This document shows, in pieces, positions 48,540 to 58,230 of a stretch of 64,000 nucleotides of DNA. The translations under genes and the position numbers were made by a program. Source of the DNA: Symbiodinium natans. Taxonomy: Eukaryota; Sar; Dinophyceae; Suessiales; Symbiodiniaceae. Within the stretch, counting starts at the first letter, position 1, and each line of letters starts with the position of its first letter. Under the pieces are notes generated by a model that saw only the letters and a program-made list of their open reading frames with translations, did not search any database and was not told where the DNA came from. Location: NCBI GenBank assembly GCA_905221605.1, contig CAJNDS010002132.1:486799-550798 (forward strand), given 5' to 3'.

Positions 48540-48835
48540 TAAAACTGAACCCTGAACCCTAAACCCTAAACCCCTAAACCCCTAAACCCCTAAGCCCCTA
48601 AACCCCTAAGCCCCTAAGCCCCTAAGCCCCTAAGCCCCCAAACCCCCAAACCCCCAAACCCCCAAACCCCCAAACCCCCAAACCCCCAAACCCCTAAACC
48701 CCTAAACCCCTAAACCCCTAAACCCCTAAACCCCTAAACCCCTAAACCTCTAAACCCCTAAACCCCTAAACCCCTAAACCCCTAAACCCCTAAACCCCTA
48801 AACCCCTAAACCCCAAACCGTAGACCCTAAACCCT
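48540..48835 (-). repeat. 8-bp CCCCTAAA/CCCCTAAG/CCCCCAAA array
   Basis: About thirty-three octamers with segregated blocks: CCCCTAAG (48590-48635), CCCCCAAA (48636-48688), then about sixteen CCCCTAAA. Octamer phase is kept throughout, unlike the heptamer arrays. Confidence 0.95.
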
Positions 48836-49107
48836 AAACTCGAATTCAGATTCGAGCTTGGTGCCTTAGAGTGACGAAGCCGCTTCTGGAATCTGAGGCT
48901 TGAGGCTTAGGGCTTAGGGCTTTGCGGTGGAGTTTGTGAAGCCCTAGACCCTAAACCCTAGCCCTAAACCCTAAACACCAAACTGGTGAGCTTAGGCGTT
49001 TACACCGGGATGGAGCCGCTGAACGCCTGCAAACCCCCCAAAACCAGACCGGGGGTGAGCTTGAGGCTTGGGGGGGATGGAGCAAGTTGTCCGGCCCTCA
49101 CGGCGAC

Positions 49108-49245
49108 ACCCTAAACCCTAAACCCTAAACCCTAAGCCCTAAACCCTAAACTCTAAACCCTAAACTACCGTAAAATCTGACTATCTATACTCTATACTAT
49201 GTGTATATACAATTATATATATATATATACACATATGCATATGCG
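49108..49245. repeat. CCCTAAA array followed by AT-rich repeat
   Basis: Eight units, then TATA-rich sequence with (TA)n at 49212-49229. Confidence 0.85.
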
Positions 49246-49414
49246 AAGTTCTCTAAATAGGATCCTTTTTTGGTTCCCCTGTGTGGTACGGCACCCGTAA
49301 AGTAAGAACCGCTAAAAGGGACCCGAGTTTTGAGAACTACCCATATTGTTCAGCGTTGAAATCTGATACCCAAAAAACCTGCACCAACCTCGAGTAAATC
49401 CCTAAGCCCTAAAA

Positions 49415-49511
49415 CTCCCTCATACTAACAGTCCTTAACAGGGAATAATTTCCGTATGAGGTACTATAGTCCCCATTAAATACGGACTGCTAGCATAACA
49501 GGGAACATCCC
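49415..49511. mobile_element. Element A, copy at 49.4 kb
   Basis: CTCCCTCATACTAACAGTCCTTAA at the left and TACGGACTGCTAGCATAACAGGGAACATCCC at the right. Complete but diverged interior. Confidence 0.8.
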
Positions 49512-49514
49512 AAC

Positions 49515-49785
49515 CCTAAGCCCCAAACCCTAAATCCCTAAATCCCTAAACCCCTAAACCCCTAAACCCCTAAAACCCTCAACCCCTAAACCCCTAAACC
49601 CCTAAAACCCTAAAACCCTTAACCACTAAACCCCTAAACCCCTAAACCCTAAAACCCTAAAACCCTTAACCCCTAAACCCCTAAACCCCTAAAGCCCTAA
49701 AACCCTAAACCCCTAGATCCCTAAATCCTTAAACCCCTAAACCCCTAAGCCCCTAAACCCCTAAACCCCTAAAAACCTTAACCCC
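49515..49785 (-). repeat. 8-bp CCCCTAAA array
   Basis: About thirty octamers with AAAACCCT and CCCTTAAC variants. A compound unit of about 60 bp appears duplicated (49570-49630 and 49635-49695). Confidence 0.94.
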
Positions 49786-50027
49786 AAGTATGTTTTCGGG
49801 GCACCTCCCCCAACTATGGCTGCGCTGGGCACCAGCGCTGGACGTGCCCCCACACTGCCTAGCTGCGCCTGGGCAGGGTGTAGGGTTTCGGGTTTCGGGT
49901 TTAGGGGTTAGGGTTAGGGTTCAGGGGTTACGCTTGCGGGTCTGTAGTGGCAGAAGTCTTGTGTCGGGAGGCTATGTCTACATCTGGCATCCCAAGCTCA
50001 ACGGTGGAGGGTCCTTAAAAGAGGGGT

Positions 50028-50161
50028 CTACTTGGAGGTTCAGGGTACTTATAAACCAATTATAACTGTGCTTGTAACCCACTTATCAGCCCCTTAAGTG
50101 CCCTAATATGGTTATAAGTACAGTTGTAGTTGGTTAATAAGTACCATGAACCTTCACGTAG
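50028..50161. mobile_element. Element B, complete copy at 50.0 kb
   Basis: CTACTTGGAGGTTCAGGGTA to GTACCATGAACCTTCACGTAG, 134 bp, with the same mirrored interior as 45844-45980 but in the opposite orientation. Confidence 0.83.
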
Positions 50162-50409
50162 GAGGAGTGGTCTCCAATATTCGTATGGCTCCCGTGGTTG
50201 CCTATGGTTTTGAACTTAGGTTGCTAGGTATGACAAAAGGGTGCTTCTTGGAAAAGCCCAACAACCCATCTTCATGATTAAACCCTGAGACTCTCAACCC
50301 CAAACCCTAAACCTGAAAACCTCAAACCCTAAACCCTAACAGGAACCCAGACCCACAACAGGCAACACATGGTGACATAGGTTGGGCACCCTGGCTTCGT
50401 GGTTGCCTT

Positions 50410-50515
50410 TGTTTGCTTAGGGTTTAGAGTTTAGGGTTTAGATTTAGGGTTTAGGGTTTAGGGTTTAGGGTTTATCGTTTAGGGTTTAGGCTTTAGGGTT
50501 TAGGGTTTCGGGAAC
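50410..50515 (+). repeat. TTTAGGG array
   Basis: About fourteen units with TTTAGAG, TTTATCG and TTTAGGC variants. Confidence 0.93.
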
Positions 50516-50554
50516 GAGGATAAGTTTCGGGTGTAGTCTAGACCTTGCAATACA

Positions 50555-50701
50555 GGTTAAACCCCCTTAAATCCCAAAGCCTAACTTAAAATTGCCACTA
50601 CCTGGGACCCTCTTTTCCTGCAGTGTTAAGGGTTATACCTACTAAATAGGGGTACGTACTACTAAACCGTAGCCAAATAAGGTGCCAAGGGGGATTTAAC
50701 A
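50555..50701. mobile_element. Element Q, single inverted-repeat element
   Basis: GGTTAAACCCCCTTAAATCCC faces GCCAAGGGGGATTTAACA over about 147 bp. The inner part contains TACCTACTAAATAGGGGTACG. No second copy noticed. Confidence 0.45.
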
Positions 50702-50774
50702 TGAGAGAAGCCTGACACCCCATGGTGGCAACCGAAGCTCGACTCGTAACCCTAAATCCTACACCCTGCATTCA

Positions 50775-51155
50775 AAAGTTCAGGGTTCAGGGTTCAGGGT
50801 TCAGGGTTCAGGGTGCAGGGTGCAGGGTGCAGGGTTCAGGGTTCAGGAATTGGGGTTTAGGGTTTAGGGTTTAGGGTTAGGGTTTAGGGTTTAGGGTTTA
50901 GGGTTTAGGGTTTAGGGTTTAGGGTTTAGGGTTTAGGGTTTAGGGTTTAGGGTTTAGGTTAGGGTTTAGGGTTTAGGGTTTAGGGTTTAGGGTTTAGGGT
51001 TTAGGGTTTAGGGTTTAGGGTTTAGGGTTTAGGGTTTAGGGTTTAGGGTTTAGGGTTTAGGGTTTAGGGTTTAGGGTTTAGGGTTTAGGGTTTAGGGCTT
51101 AGGGTTTAGGGTTTAGGGTTTAGGGTTTAGGGTTTAGGGTTTAGGGTTTAGGGTT
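50775..51155 (+). repeat. Longest telomeric array of the window
   Basis: Starts with TTCAGGG and TGCAGGG blocks (50775-50845). From 50866 it is about forty almost perfect TTTAGGG units with only two short TTAGGG units and one CTTAGGG. Ends TTTAGGGTT at the start of element H copy 2. Confidence 0.98.
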
Positions 51156-52228
51156 CAGCATCTCATGTTCGAGCATTTACTAGGCCAGCAGTGTGTGTAG
51201 GCAACGGAAAAAAAACCCACCCACCCAGAGAATCCCAAAACATTAAGAAAATAAAAAGTTTACATTTCTCATCAGCAAGCCCTGTCCTCCTACCCACGAA
51301 CCATTTCATCGGCCCCCATAAAAGGGCGGGACTTCGAAATCCTGAAGCCGGTGAAGGATCGGTTTTGGTCAAAAATCCAGAAAACGAGAGACCACCCAGA
51401 GCCGTCGATTTCAGTACTAAAAAATCGCATTTTTACCTGGACCCGGGCCGATCCTGGGGTCCCCCTCATTTGGGGTGTTTTTGGAGGCAAACTTTCCCTC
51501 TCAAGGGGGGGTCGGAGTTTGAGGCAAGGGGGGGTCTCAGAAGACTATTTTGCCTTGAAAATTGAAAAATACGACCCCCCCTTGACCAAAATTACGCTGT
51601 GAAAAGGTCGCGGGGGCGGCCCTTCATCAGGATTGAGGGTTAAAACCCTGAAAAACCCTGAAAAACATTGAAAAACTTTGAAAAACATTGAAAAACTCTG
51701 AGAAACCTTGACAAACCGTGAAAAACTTGAATTCCTGAAGCCGGTGAAGGCTCGGTTTTGGTCAAAAATCCAGAAAACGAGAGGCCACCCAGAGGCGTCG
51801 ATTTCAGTACTAAAAAATCGCATTTTTACCTGGGACCCGGGCCGATCCTGGGATCCCCCTCATTTGGGGTGTTTTTGGAGGCAAACTTTCCCTCTCAAGG
51901 GGGGGTCGGAGTTTGAGGCAAGGGGGGTCTCAGAAGACTATTTTGCCTTTAAAATTGAAAAATACGACCCCCCCTTGACCAAAATTACGCTGTGAAAAGG
52001 TCGCGGGGGCGGCCCTTCATCAGAATTGAGGGTTAAAACCCTGAAAAACCTTGAAAAACATTGAAAAACCTTGAAAAACACTGAAAAACTCTGAGAAACC
52101 TTGAAAAACCTTGAAAAAGCCAAGGCCCGCGCGCGCGAGGGCCAGGACAAGGCCAGACCCTTGAGTGCCCAACAGGGCCGGTCAATTTTCCGACTATAGG
52201 GTTTAAATATATATAGGTAAGAGAGGTT
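51156..52228 (+). mobile_element. Element H, copy 2, with 393-bp internal direct duplication
   Basis: Starts CAGCATCTCATGTTCGAGCA right after the array; A-rich module 51210-51290; then two direct copies of a 393-bp unit (51341-51733, 51734-about 52110) that differ by few bases; ends TAGGGTTTAAATATATATAGG, AGAGAGGTTTAGGG. Frames of 95-124 codons in the two copies give the same peptide (GSEFEARG), but in shifted contexts and with an opposing-strand frame, so coding is unproven. The unit also contains GAAAAACCTTGAAAAACATT microrepeats. Confidence 0.75.
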
Positions 52229-52339
52229 TAGGGCTACTGAGGGCATCTCACCAGGGCCCCCAACACCATGGCCGCGCGGCCGCCGCTCCGGAGCGGCCGT
52301 GGCTCCTTGTAAAGGAGGGACCCTTCTAAGGGTCCTTGG

Positions 52340-52560
52340 AGGATAGGGTTTAGGGTTTAGGGTTCAGGGTTTAGGGTTAGGGTTTAGGGTTTAGGGTTTA
52401 GGGTTTAGGGTTTAGGGTTTAGGGTCTAGGGTCTAGGGTCTAGGGTCTAGGGTCTAGGGTTTAGGGTTTAGGGTTTAGGGTTTAGGGTTTAGGGTTTAGG
52501 GTTTAGGGTTTAGGGTTTAGGGTTTAGGGTTTCGGGTTTAGGGTTTAGGGTTTAGGGTTC
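52340..52560 (+). repeat. TTTAGGG array with a TCTAGGG block
   Basis: About thirty units, five of them a continuous TCTAGGG run (52420-52458). Confidence 0.96.
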
Positions 52561-53128
52561 AAGAGCTCTTGGTCGAGCAGTTTCTCGCTTAGGCTCGTTG
52601 TTTAGAACATCGAAAAATGCCCACCCACCCGAACTTCCCATAACGTTAAAAAACACAAAGTTTCTTCCTTTGATCATCAACAACAAAATTAATGACCACC
52701 ACTTAACGCTAAACACAGGCTTTGAGGCCCTGAAACCCTAAACGCCAGGCCTTGAGGCCTGGAAACTTCCCCTAAACACCAGTCCTTGAGTCCTTGAGGC
52801 CCTGAAGCCCTAACCACGAATATTTGGGCCTTGCCCACGAGAATTTGGGCCTTGCCCATGGGTTTTTGGGCCTTGCCCATGAATATTTGGGCCTTGCCCA
52901 CGAATATTTGGGCCTTGCCCACGAGTTTTTGGGCCTTGCCCACGAACCAACAGGCCCAACAATTCGTGCGCAAGGCCCAAAAATTCGTGGGCAAGGCCCA
53001 AAATCCGGATTTTGGCCCTTGCCCACGAATATTTGGGCCTTGCCCACGAATCTTTGGGCCTTGCCCAGGATTATTTGGGCCTTGCCCACGAATACCATTC
53101 AGGTTTATAATTCTATGGTAGGAGAGGT
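52560..53128 (+). mobile_element. Element H, copy 3, with 21-bp minisatellite
   Basis: Starts CAAGAGCTCTTGGTCGAGCA after the array; module with ACCCACCCGAACTTCCC and AAAACACAAAGTTT; CAGGCCTTGAGGCC repeats; then TTGGGCCTTGCCCACGAATAT units (52812-53095), two to three of them inverted in the middle; ends CCATTCAGGTTTATAATTC, GGAGAGGTTTAGGG. Frames on both strands (GLAHEFLGLAHE; GKAQIFVGKAQ) come from the multiple-of-three period. Confidence 0.78.
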
Positions 53129-53211
53129 TTAGGGTTTAGGGTTTAGGGTTTAGTGTTTAGGGTTTAGGGGTTTAGGGGGTTTAGGGGGTTTAGGGTTTAG
53201 GGTTTAGGGTT
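53129..53211 (+). repeat. TTTAGGG/TTTAGGGG array between two H elements
   Basis: About eleven units with three G-expanded ones. Confidence 0.95.
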
Positions 53212-53873
53212 CAGCAGCTCCGGGTCGAGCAATCTCTAGTAGAGCCGTTGTTTCGATTCTAGAAAAAAAACCACCCACCCACAGAATCCCAACACATTAA
53301 GAAATATAAAGTTCACAATTTCCATCAGTAAGCCCTGTCCCTGAACCTCATTTGATTCATTCTACTCGTATTCGTTTTCATCATTCTGCTCGTTTTCATT
53401 CTGCTCGTGTGCGTTTCTTTCTGCCCGTATTCATTCCGCTGGTATTCGTTCTCTCTCTCTGCTCGTATTCATTCTGCTCGTATTCCTTCTCTCTCTGCTC
53501 ATGTTCATTCTGCTCGTATTCGTTCTCTTTCTGCTCATATTCATTTTGCTCGTATTCGTTCTCTTGCTGCTCGTATTCGTTCCCTCTCTCTCTCTCTGCT
53601 CGATTTCAGTCTGCTCATGTTCGTTGTCTTTCTGTTCGTATTCAGTCTGCTCGTATTCATTTTGTTCTGCTCGTCTCGTGTTCGTTCTCGTTCTGCTCGT
53701 ATTCATTCCGCTCGTATTCGTTCTCTCTCTCTCTCTCTCTGCTCTTGGACCGCTCCCGCCATGACACAAGGGAGTGGGGATGGAGGACTGTGTCATGGAG
53801 CGTTCCAGTGTCCAGGAGCCCAAAGAGAGGCACGGTCACCGAGGAACTTTCAGTCGCACCACAAAAAGAAATG
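53212..53873 (+). mobile_element. Element H, copy 4, with TGCTCGTATTCATTC minisatellite
   Basis: Starts CAGCAGCTCCGGGTCGAGCA; module ACCCACCCACAGAATCCC, TAAGAAATATAAAGTTCAC, CATCAGTAAGCCCTGTCC; then about 390 bp of 15-bp units (TGCTCGTATTCATTC) and CTCTCT-extended units (53350-53745). Frames of 176, 163 and 130 codons on both strands (RIHSARIRS, FCSYSFCSYS, NTSRMNTSR) are open because the period is a multiple of three. No right end matching the other H copies. Confidence 0.68.
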
Positions 53874-54025
53874 GGGGTTTAGGGGTTTAGGGGTTTAGGG
53901 GTTTAGGGGTTTAGGGGTTTAGGGGTTTAGGGGTTTAGGGGTTTAGGGGTTTAGGGGTTTAGGGGTTTAGAGGTTTGAGGGTTTAGGGGTTTAGGGGTTA
54001 GGGGTTGAGGGTTTTAAGGTTTTAG
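53874..54025 (+). repeat. 8-bp TTTAGGGG array
   Basis: About thirteen consecutive identical octamers, then degenerate units. Confidence 0.96.
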
Positions 54026-54499
54026 GATCTCGGGTATAGGGTGCAGGACAAGAGGTTTCGATTCGTGACAGTGCTCCAAGTACAGGCCCCATAATTCCCT
54101 CGAGTTCTTATAATCGGGATACAGGTAAAGTTGGACTTGGGTTAAGTGCAACTCCCCTCAAAGGAAGGCTGAGGGGATCGGAGCTTGAAGGGTATTAGGG
54201 TTTAGTTAGGGGTCAGGGTTGAGGGATTAAGGTTTAGGGTTTGGGGTCTTGGGGGTTTCCGAGGGCTAAGGGGGCTCAGGCACTGGGCAGGATACGGGAG
54301 AAAGCAGCCCAGGCTAGGAAAAGAATCAGGGCTTTAGGGTTCAGATTTAAGATGCTGTACCCGTGGCTCTTTCGGGGTTCAAGGGTCTAGGATTCAGGGT
54401 GTTTACCTATAGCCAGAAATAACACCCCTAAGCCCTCAACCTTCGCCCTAAACCTTCATATCTTCGAAAAGGAAGAACGCACCGTGGGGAGGTTCTTAG
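54026..54499. other. Spacer, no gene seen
   Basis: Unique sequence with scattered telomeric variants (54195-54250). Confidence 0.4.
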
Positions 54500-54655
54500 G
54501 GTAGTTTCATGACGATTAAGGGATTAGGTATCCGAAAACCCTATTCAGTATGGCTCTTGGTACCTAATTCCAGGATAGTACTACCCCTTAAAAGGGCCCA
54601 TACATCAAAACCCTTTTGAAGGAGGTAAGGGACTTATTAAGGGACCGTGTACTAT
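54500..54655. mobile_element. Element F, copy at 54.5 kb
   Basis: GGTAGTTTCATGACGATTAAGG, CCCCTTAAAAGGGCCCATAC, ACCCTTTTGAAGGAGGTAAGG, GGGACCGTGTACTA. Matches 57571-57716 in order. Confidence 0.7.
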
Positions 54656-54779
54656 TGGGATCGGTGTAATCACTAATGAAATAGGATCCGATCCCTTTAT
54701 AGCTATACTATCTGATCGGAAAATTACTAATTAATCGTTTTCCCCTAGGATCCGTTTATAGCTGTACTATCTTATTATA

Positions 54780-54821
54780 ACCCCCCCCCCCCCCCCCCCA
54801 AAAAAAAAAAAAAAAAAAAAA
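54780..54821. repeat. C run followed by A run
   Basis: About 19 C and then about 22 A. Confidence 0.9.
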
Positions 54822-54937
54822 ACCTAAACTATTCAGGCGCCCTTTTCTTACCTACCCTTTGTGTGCGCCAACCCTGAAACAACCGCGCCGAGCCGCGTGT
54901 TCGGACGAGCGCTTCAACCCGTCCACGGGGCACCAAG

Positions 54938-55510
54938 TACAAAAAGTTGAAAATTTGTAGCTGCAGGGGCGTCGATTCAAAGGGGTTTTCAGGGTTTAGG
55001 GTTTAGGGTCTTCAGGGTTTTTTGGGGTTTAGGGTTTAGGGTTTACGGTTTAGAGTTTTAACAAAGTTGAAAACTTGCAGCAGCGGGGGTCGAATGGCGA
55101 TTAATGTTTCAGAGGGTTTAGGGTTTAGGGTTTAGGGTTTAGGGTTTAGGGTTTAGGGTTTAGGGTTCAGGGTTTAGGGTTGAGGGTTGAGGGTTTTAGG
55201 GTTTAAGGTTCAGGGTTTAGGGTTGCTGCGGGGGCGTCGATTCAGAGGGTGTTAAGGGTTTTTGTTAAGGGTTAGTTTTTGTTTAAGGTTTTTTAGGGTT
55301 TAGGGTACAAAAAGTTGAAAATTTGCAGCTGCGGGGGCGTCGATTCAGAGGGGTTTTAAGGGTTTAGGGTTTTCAGGGTTTGGGGTTTAGGAGGGTTTAG
55401 GGTTTAGGGTTTGGGGTTTTCAGGGTTATTAGGGGTTAGGGCTTAAAGAGTTGAAAGCTTGCAGCTGTGGGGTCTTCGAATGGCGATGCATATGCTTCAG
55501 AGGATTTTTA
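54938..55510 (+). repeat. Repeat I: five diverged units with telomeric arrays between
   Basis: AAAGTTGAAAATTTGCAGCTG, GGGGGCGTCGATTCAGAGGG recurs at 54938, 55063, 55213, 55304 and 55446. Between units are TTTAGGG blocks of different length (the largest 55117-55235), giving a tandem repeat of 90-150 bp in which the telomeric part varies most. Confidence 0.82.
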
Positions 55511-55744
55511 GGGTTTTAGGGTGTAGGGTTTCGGGCTTGGGGCGTAGGACTGCTTTGGGGGCTGATAAGATGACACTTCTAGGGCTTTGATTTGAGGATA
55601 TTAAAGGCTTAGGGTGGTTTGGGTTTCAGGTTTCGGGGTTCCGCGGCCCGCTAAATTCAGAGAGCTAGATCCCTGAAAGTCCCGAATGACCGTCGATGCG
55701 TGCGTGGGCGTTGCGGGTGGGACTTTGACAGCCCAGGGTTAGCC

Positions 55745-55820
55745 CTAAACCCTGAACCCTGATCCCTGAACCCTGAACCCTGAACCCTGAACCCTGAACC
55801 CTAAACCCTAAACCCTAAGC
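55745..55820 (-). repeat. CCCTGAA/CCCTAAA array
   Basis: Ten units, six of them CCCTGAA. Confidence 0.93.
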
Positions 55821-56170
55821 ACCTAAGCCCAGCACCCCGCTAACCTTTAAAATCAGCCTTATCAGCCCTAGAAAACCTGATATTGCTGGCACTACAAACC
55901 CTAGAAGCCCCGTACGCCCCAGAAATCCTAGAAGCACTACGCCGCACAAGCCCTATCAGCCCTGGGAAACCGGATAGATTCCCCTAAACCAGGGTACTCC
56001 TTGCATACAGTATCCCAAAAACTGGTAACCCTGGGGTCGGACTGTGTACTTAGGGATTTAGGGTTTAAGGGTCAAGGGTTTTGGGCTTAGAGTTGAATCG
56101 GACTCGTAGATCAATTTACTCAGGGTTCTGGGATCCTGGCCCAAAACAGGTTAACCTTTCCATTGTGTCG
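55821..56170. other. Spacer, no gene seen
   Basis: Unique sequence with AGCCCTA/AGAAGCCC-like fragments; no frame of note. Confidence 0.4.
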
Positions 56171-56249
56171 GATGTTGCCCCTTTATACAAACAGTCCTTT
56201 ATTGGGAATTGAGGGCTGTTAGTATATATATAAGGCGGCACATCATCCC
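56171..56249. mobile_element. Element A, short diverged copy
   Basis: GATGTTGCCCCTTTATACAAAC and AGTCCTTTATTGGGAATTGAG at the left; GGGCTGTTAGTATATATA and GGCGGCACATCATCCC at the right. Internal deletion relative to 14400-14491. Confidence 0.72.
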
Positions 56250-56284
56250 AAGTTATCTAATCAAACTGAGTACAGGAAGGCTAA

Positions 56285-56415
56285 GCGGCCCCCTAAACCC
56301 CAAACCCTAAACCCTAAACCCTATGCCCTAAACCCTAAACCCTAAATCCCTAAACCCTAAACCCTAAACCCTAAACCCTAAATCCTAAACCCTATGCCCT
56401 AAACCCTAAACCTAA
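56285..56415 (-). repeat. CCCTAAA array
   Basis: Eighteen units. A block with ACCCTATGCCCTAAACC occurs twice (56320 and 56390). Confidence 0.95.
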
Positions 56416-56484
56416 ACTGTGGCTCTCATTTCTCGGCACGAGGCTGCGTTCGGTACGTTTGCGGTCATGTGGCGCTGGTGGCGG

Positions 56485-56670
56485 TGAACTGTTTAGGGTT
56501 TAGGGCTCAGGGCTTAGGGTGTCGGGCTTCGGGCTGCGGGCTTCGGGCTTAGGGCATCGGGCGTAGGGCTTCGGGTTTCGGGTTTAGGGCCCAGGGCTTA
56601 GGGCTTCGGGCTTAGGGCATCGGGCTTATGGATTAGGGCGTAGGGTTTAGGGTTTAGGGTTTAGGGTTAA
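56485..56670 (+). repeat. CTTAGGG/CTTCGGG variant array
   Basis: About 26 heptamers, mostly CTTCGGG, CTTAGGG and CATCGGG, returning to TTTAGGG at the right. Confidence 0.9.
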
Positions 56671-56744
56671 GGACCCTCGTCGGCACGGCCCAGCTAGACA
56701 TGCAGGCATCTCACCAGCTGCCTCCTTGGCTTGTGGTTAGTGCT

Positions 56745-57150
56745 TATAGGGTTTAGGGTTTAGGGTGTAGGGTTTAGGGTTTAGGCGGCTTGGGGGTTTT
56801 CGTGGCTTGCGGCTTAGGGTTAAACCTGAAACCCTAACCCTAAATCTCGATTTAAGGATCTTGGGATTCGGCATTCGCGAGTTGCAGGTCTGCAGGCAAG
56901 ATGAGCTGTTTGAGGCTATACTCCCCTTAGAACTTGAATAAAAATAAGTGTTTAGGGTTAAGGCCGCCATATTCCTTTGGGTTTTGGTATCAGAACACGA
57001 AAAATTATTCCTAAGAAAAAGGGGCTCTGGGAGGGGGGCTTGAAGGCTCTGGGCTAGGGTAGGACTGCGCTGGGGCTTCCTGTTTTTTAGATCTGGCTCT
57101 CCTGGTCTTTCAAGCAGAGCTTGCGTTTTCCTTGAGTGTTTGCCAGCACC
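56745..57150. other. Short TTTAGGG array and spacer
   Basis: Six units at 56748-56785; the remainder is unique. The 77-codon minus-strand frame ends in the array. Confidence 0.45.
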
Positions 57151-57303
57151 CTAAACCCTGAACCCTGAACGCTAAACTAAACCCTAAACCCGAAACCCTG
57201 AAAAGGTCCTAAACCCTGAGCCCTGAACCCTAAACCCTGAACCCCCAAAAACCCTAAACTACACCCTGAACCTTCAATCCTGAATCCTGAACCCTAAACC
57301 CTC
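57150..57303 (-). repeat. Degenerate CCCTGAA/CCCTAAA array
   Basis: About fifteen recognisable units with irregular spacing. Confidence 0.85.
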
Positions 57304-57399
57304 GACTGCGGACGTTGACTACCGTTGGCATTCGCTACTGCCCGTGCCGTCCAGGAAGCGGCCCAAAAAACAAAACAAAGACAAGTTCCAAACAACCTC

Positions 57400-57495
57400 A
57401 GGGTTTCGGGCTTAGGGCTTAGGGTTTAGGGTTTAGGGTTTAGGGTCCAGGGCACAGGGTTTAGGGTTTAGGGTTTAGGGTTTCGGGCTTAGGGT
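57400..57495 (+). repeat. TTTAGGG/CTTAGGG array
   Basis: About thirteen units with TCCAGGG and CACAGGG variants. Confidence 0.92.
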
Positions 57496-57570
57496 TCGGG
57501 ACCCGAAGCCGTGAACTCGTACACCCCTAAGGGTTGTAAGAGCAGACTGTATGCAGCGAAGGAGCTCCTT

Positions 57571-57716
57571 GGGTGGTTTCAAGGTCCCTTCATATGGGCC
57601 CTTGTACCGGGGACCCCGCATATACCCCTCATATGCCCTGTGAAACCTAAGGGCCCATACTTCGGGACCCTTTTAAAGTGGGTAAGGGACCAGATTAAGG
57701 GACCATGAAACTAGCC
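57571..57716. mobile_element. Element F, reference copy at 57.6 kb
   Basis: GGTGGTTTCAAGGTCCCTTC, TATGGGCCCTTGTACC at the left; AAGGGCCCATACTTCGGGAC, GGGACCATGAAACTAGCC at the right, so the arms are inverted (GGTCCCTT/AAGGGACC; GGGCCC core). About 146 bp. Confidence 0.75.
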
Positions 57717-57831
57717 TTAAAGTAGCCGGTCCCTCTTCTCAACTGCGTCCTGGCAAGTAGTTGGGACCTGAACCCGAAACTCAAGCACCCTAAGTCTGCA
57801 AACCCTAAACCCTACCTCTTATGGTAATTCA

Positions 57832-57954
57832 CTTGGCCTAAGAGTAATAACCTAGGAATAACAAGGGCACCTTGGTGGTTTGCAGGGGCTTCTGAAAGAA
57901 CCCACACCTACACCCTTAACAAAAAGGGAATAAGGGCATACTTTGAGTCCTAGC
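57832..57954 (+). mobile_element. Element E (subtype), copy at 57.8 kb
   Basis: TTGGCCTAAGAGTAATAACC, GGGCACCTTGGTGGTTTGCA, GGGGCTTCTGAAAGAACCC, AAAAAGGGAATAAGGGC, TACTTTGAGTCCTAG. Confidence 0.72.
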
Positions 57955-58096
57955 CCTTTAAACCCTAAACCCTAAACCCTAAACCCCTAAACCCTTACGT
58001 GGGCCATTCTTGGAATGGGCACACCAGGGCATCGGCAAATTCGCGGCCACCTCACGTCGCTGGCCCTGGGATGTGAAAAGCTGGCAGCGGGGCACC

Positions 58097-58230
58097 GGGG
58101 GGGGGGGGGGGGGGCCCTAAACCCTAAACCCTAAATCCTAAACCCTAAACCTTAAACCCTAAACCCCAAACCCTAAACCCTAAACCCTAAACCTTAAACC
58201 TTAGACCTTAAACCTTAAACCCTAACCCAA
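58097..58230 (-). repeat. 18-bp G run followed by CCCTAAA/CCTTAAA array
   Basis: The G run 58097-58114 is joined directly to a C-strand array of about fifteen units, the last ones CCTTAAA/CCTTAGA. Confidence 0.92.

Noticed and set aside
49200-49245. TATA-rich sequence as a promoter
   Set aside because: It is a simple (TA)n repeat next to a telomeric array with no downstream gene.
53352-53898. Long open frames of 176, 163 and 130 codons on both strands
   Set aside because: They lie on a TGCTCGTATTCATTC minisatellite whose period is a multiple of three, so several frames of both strands are open at once. The peptides are pure repeats with no domain.
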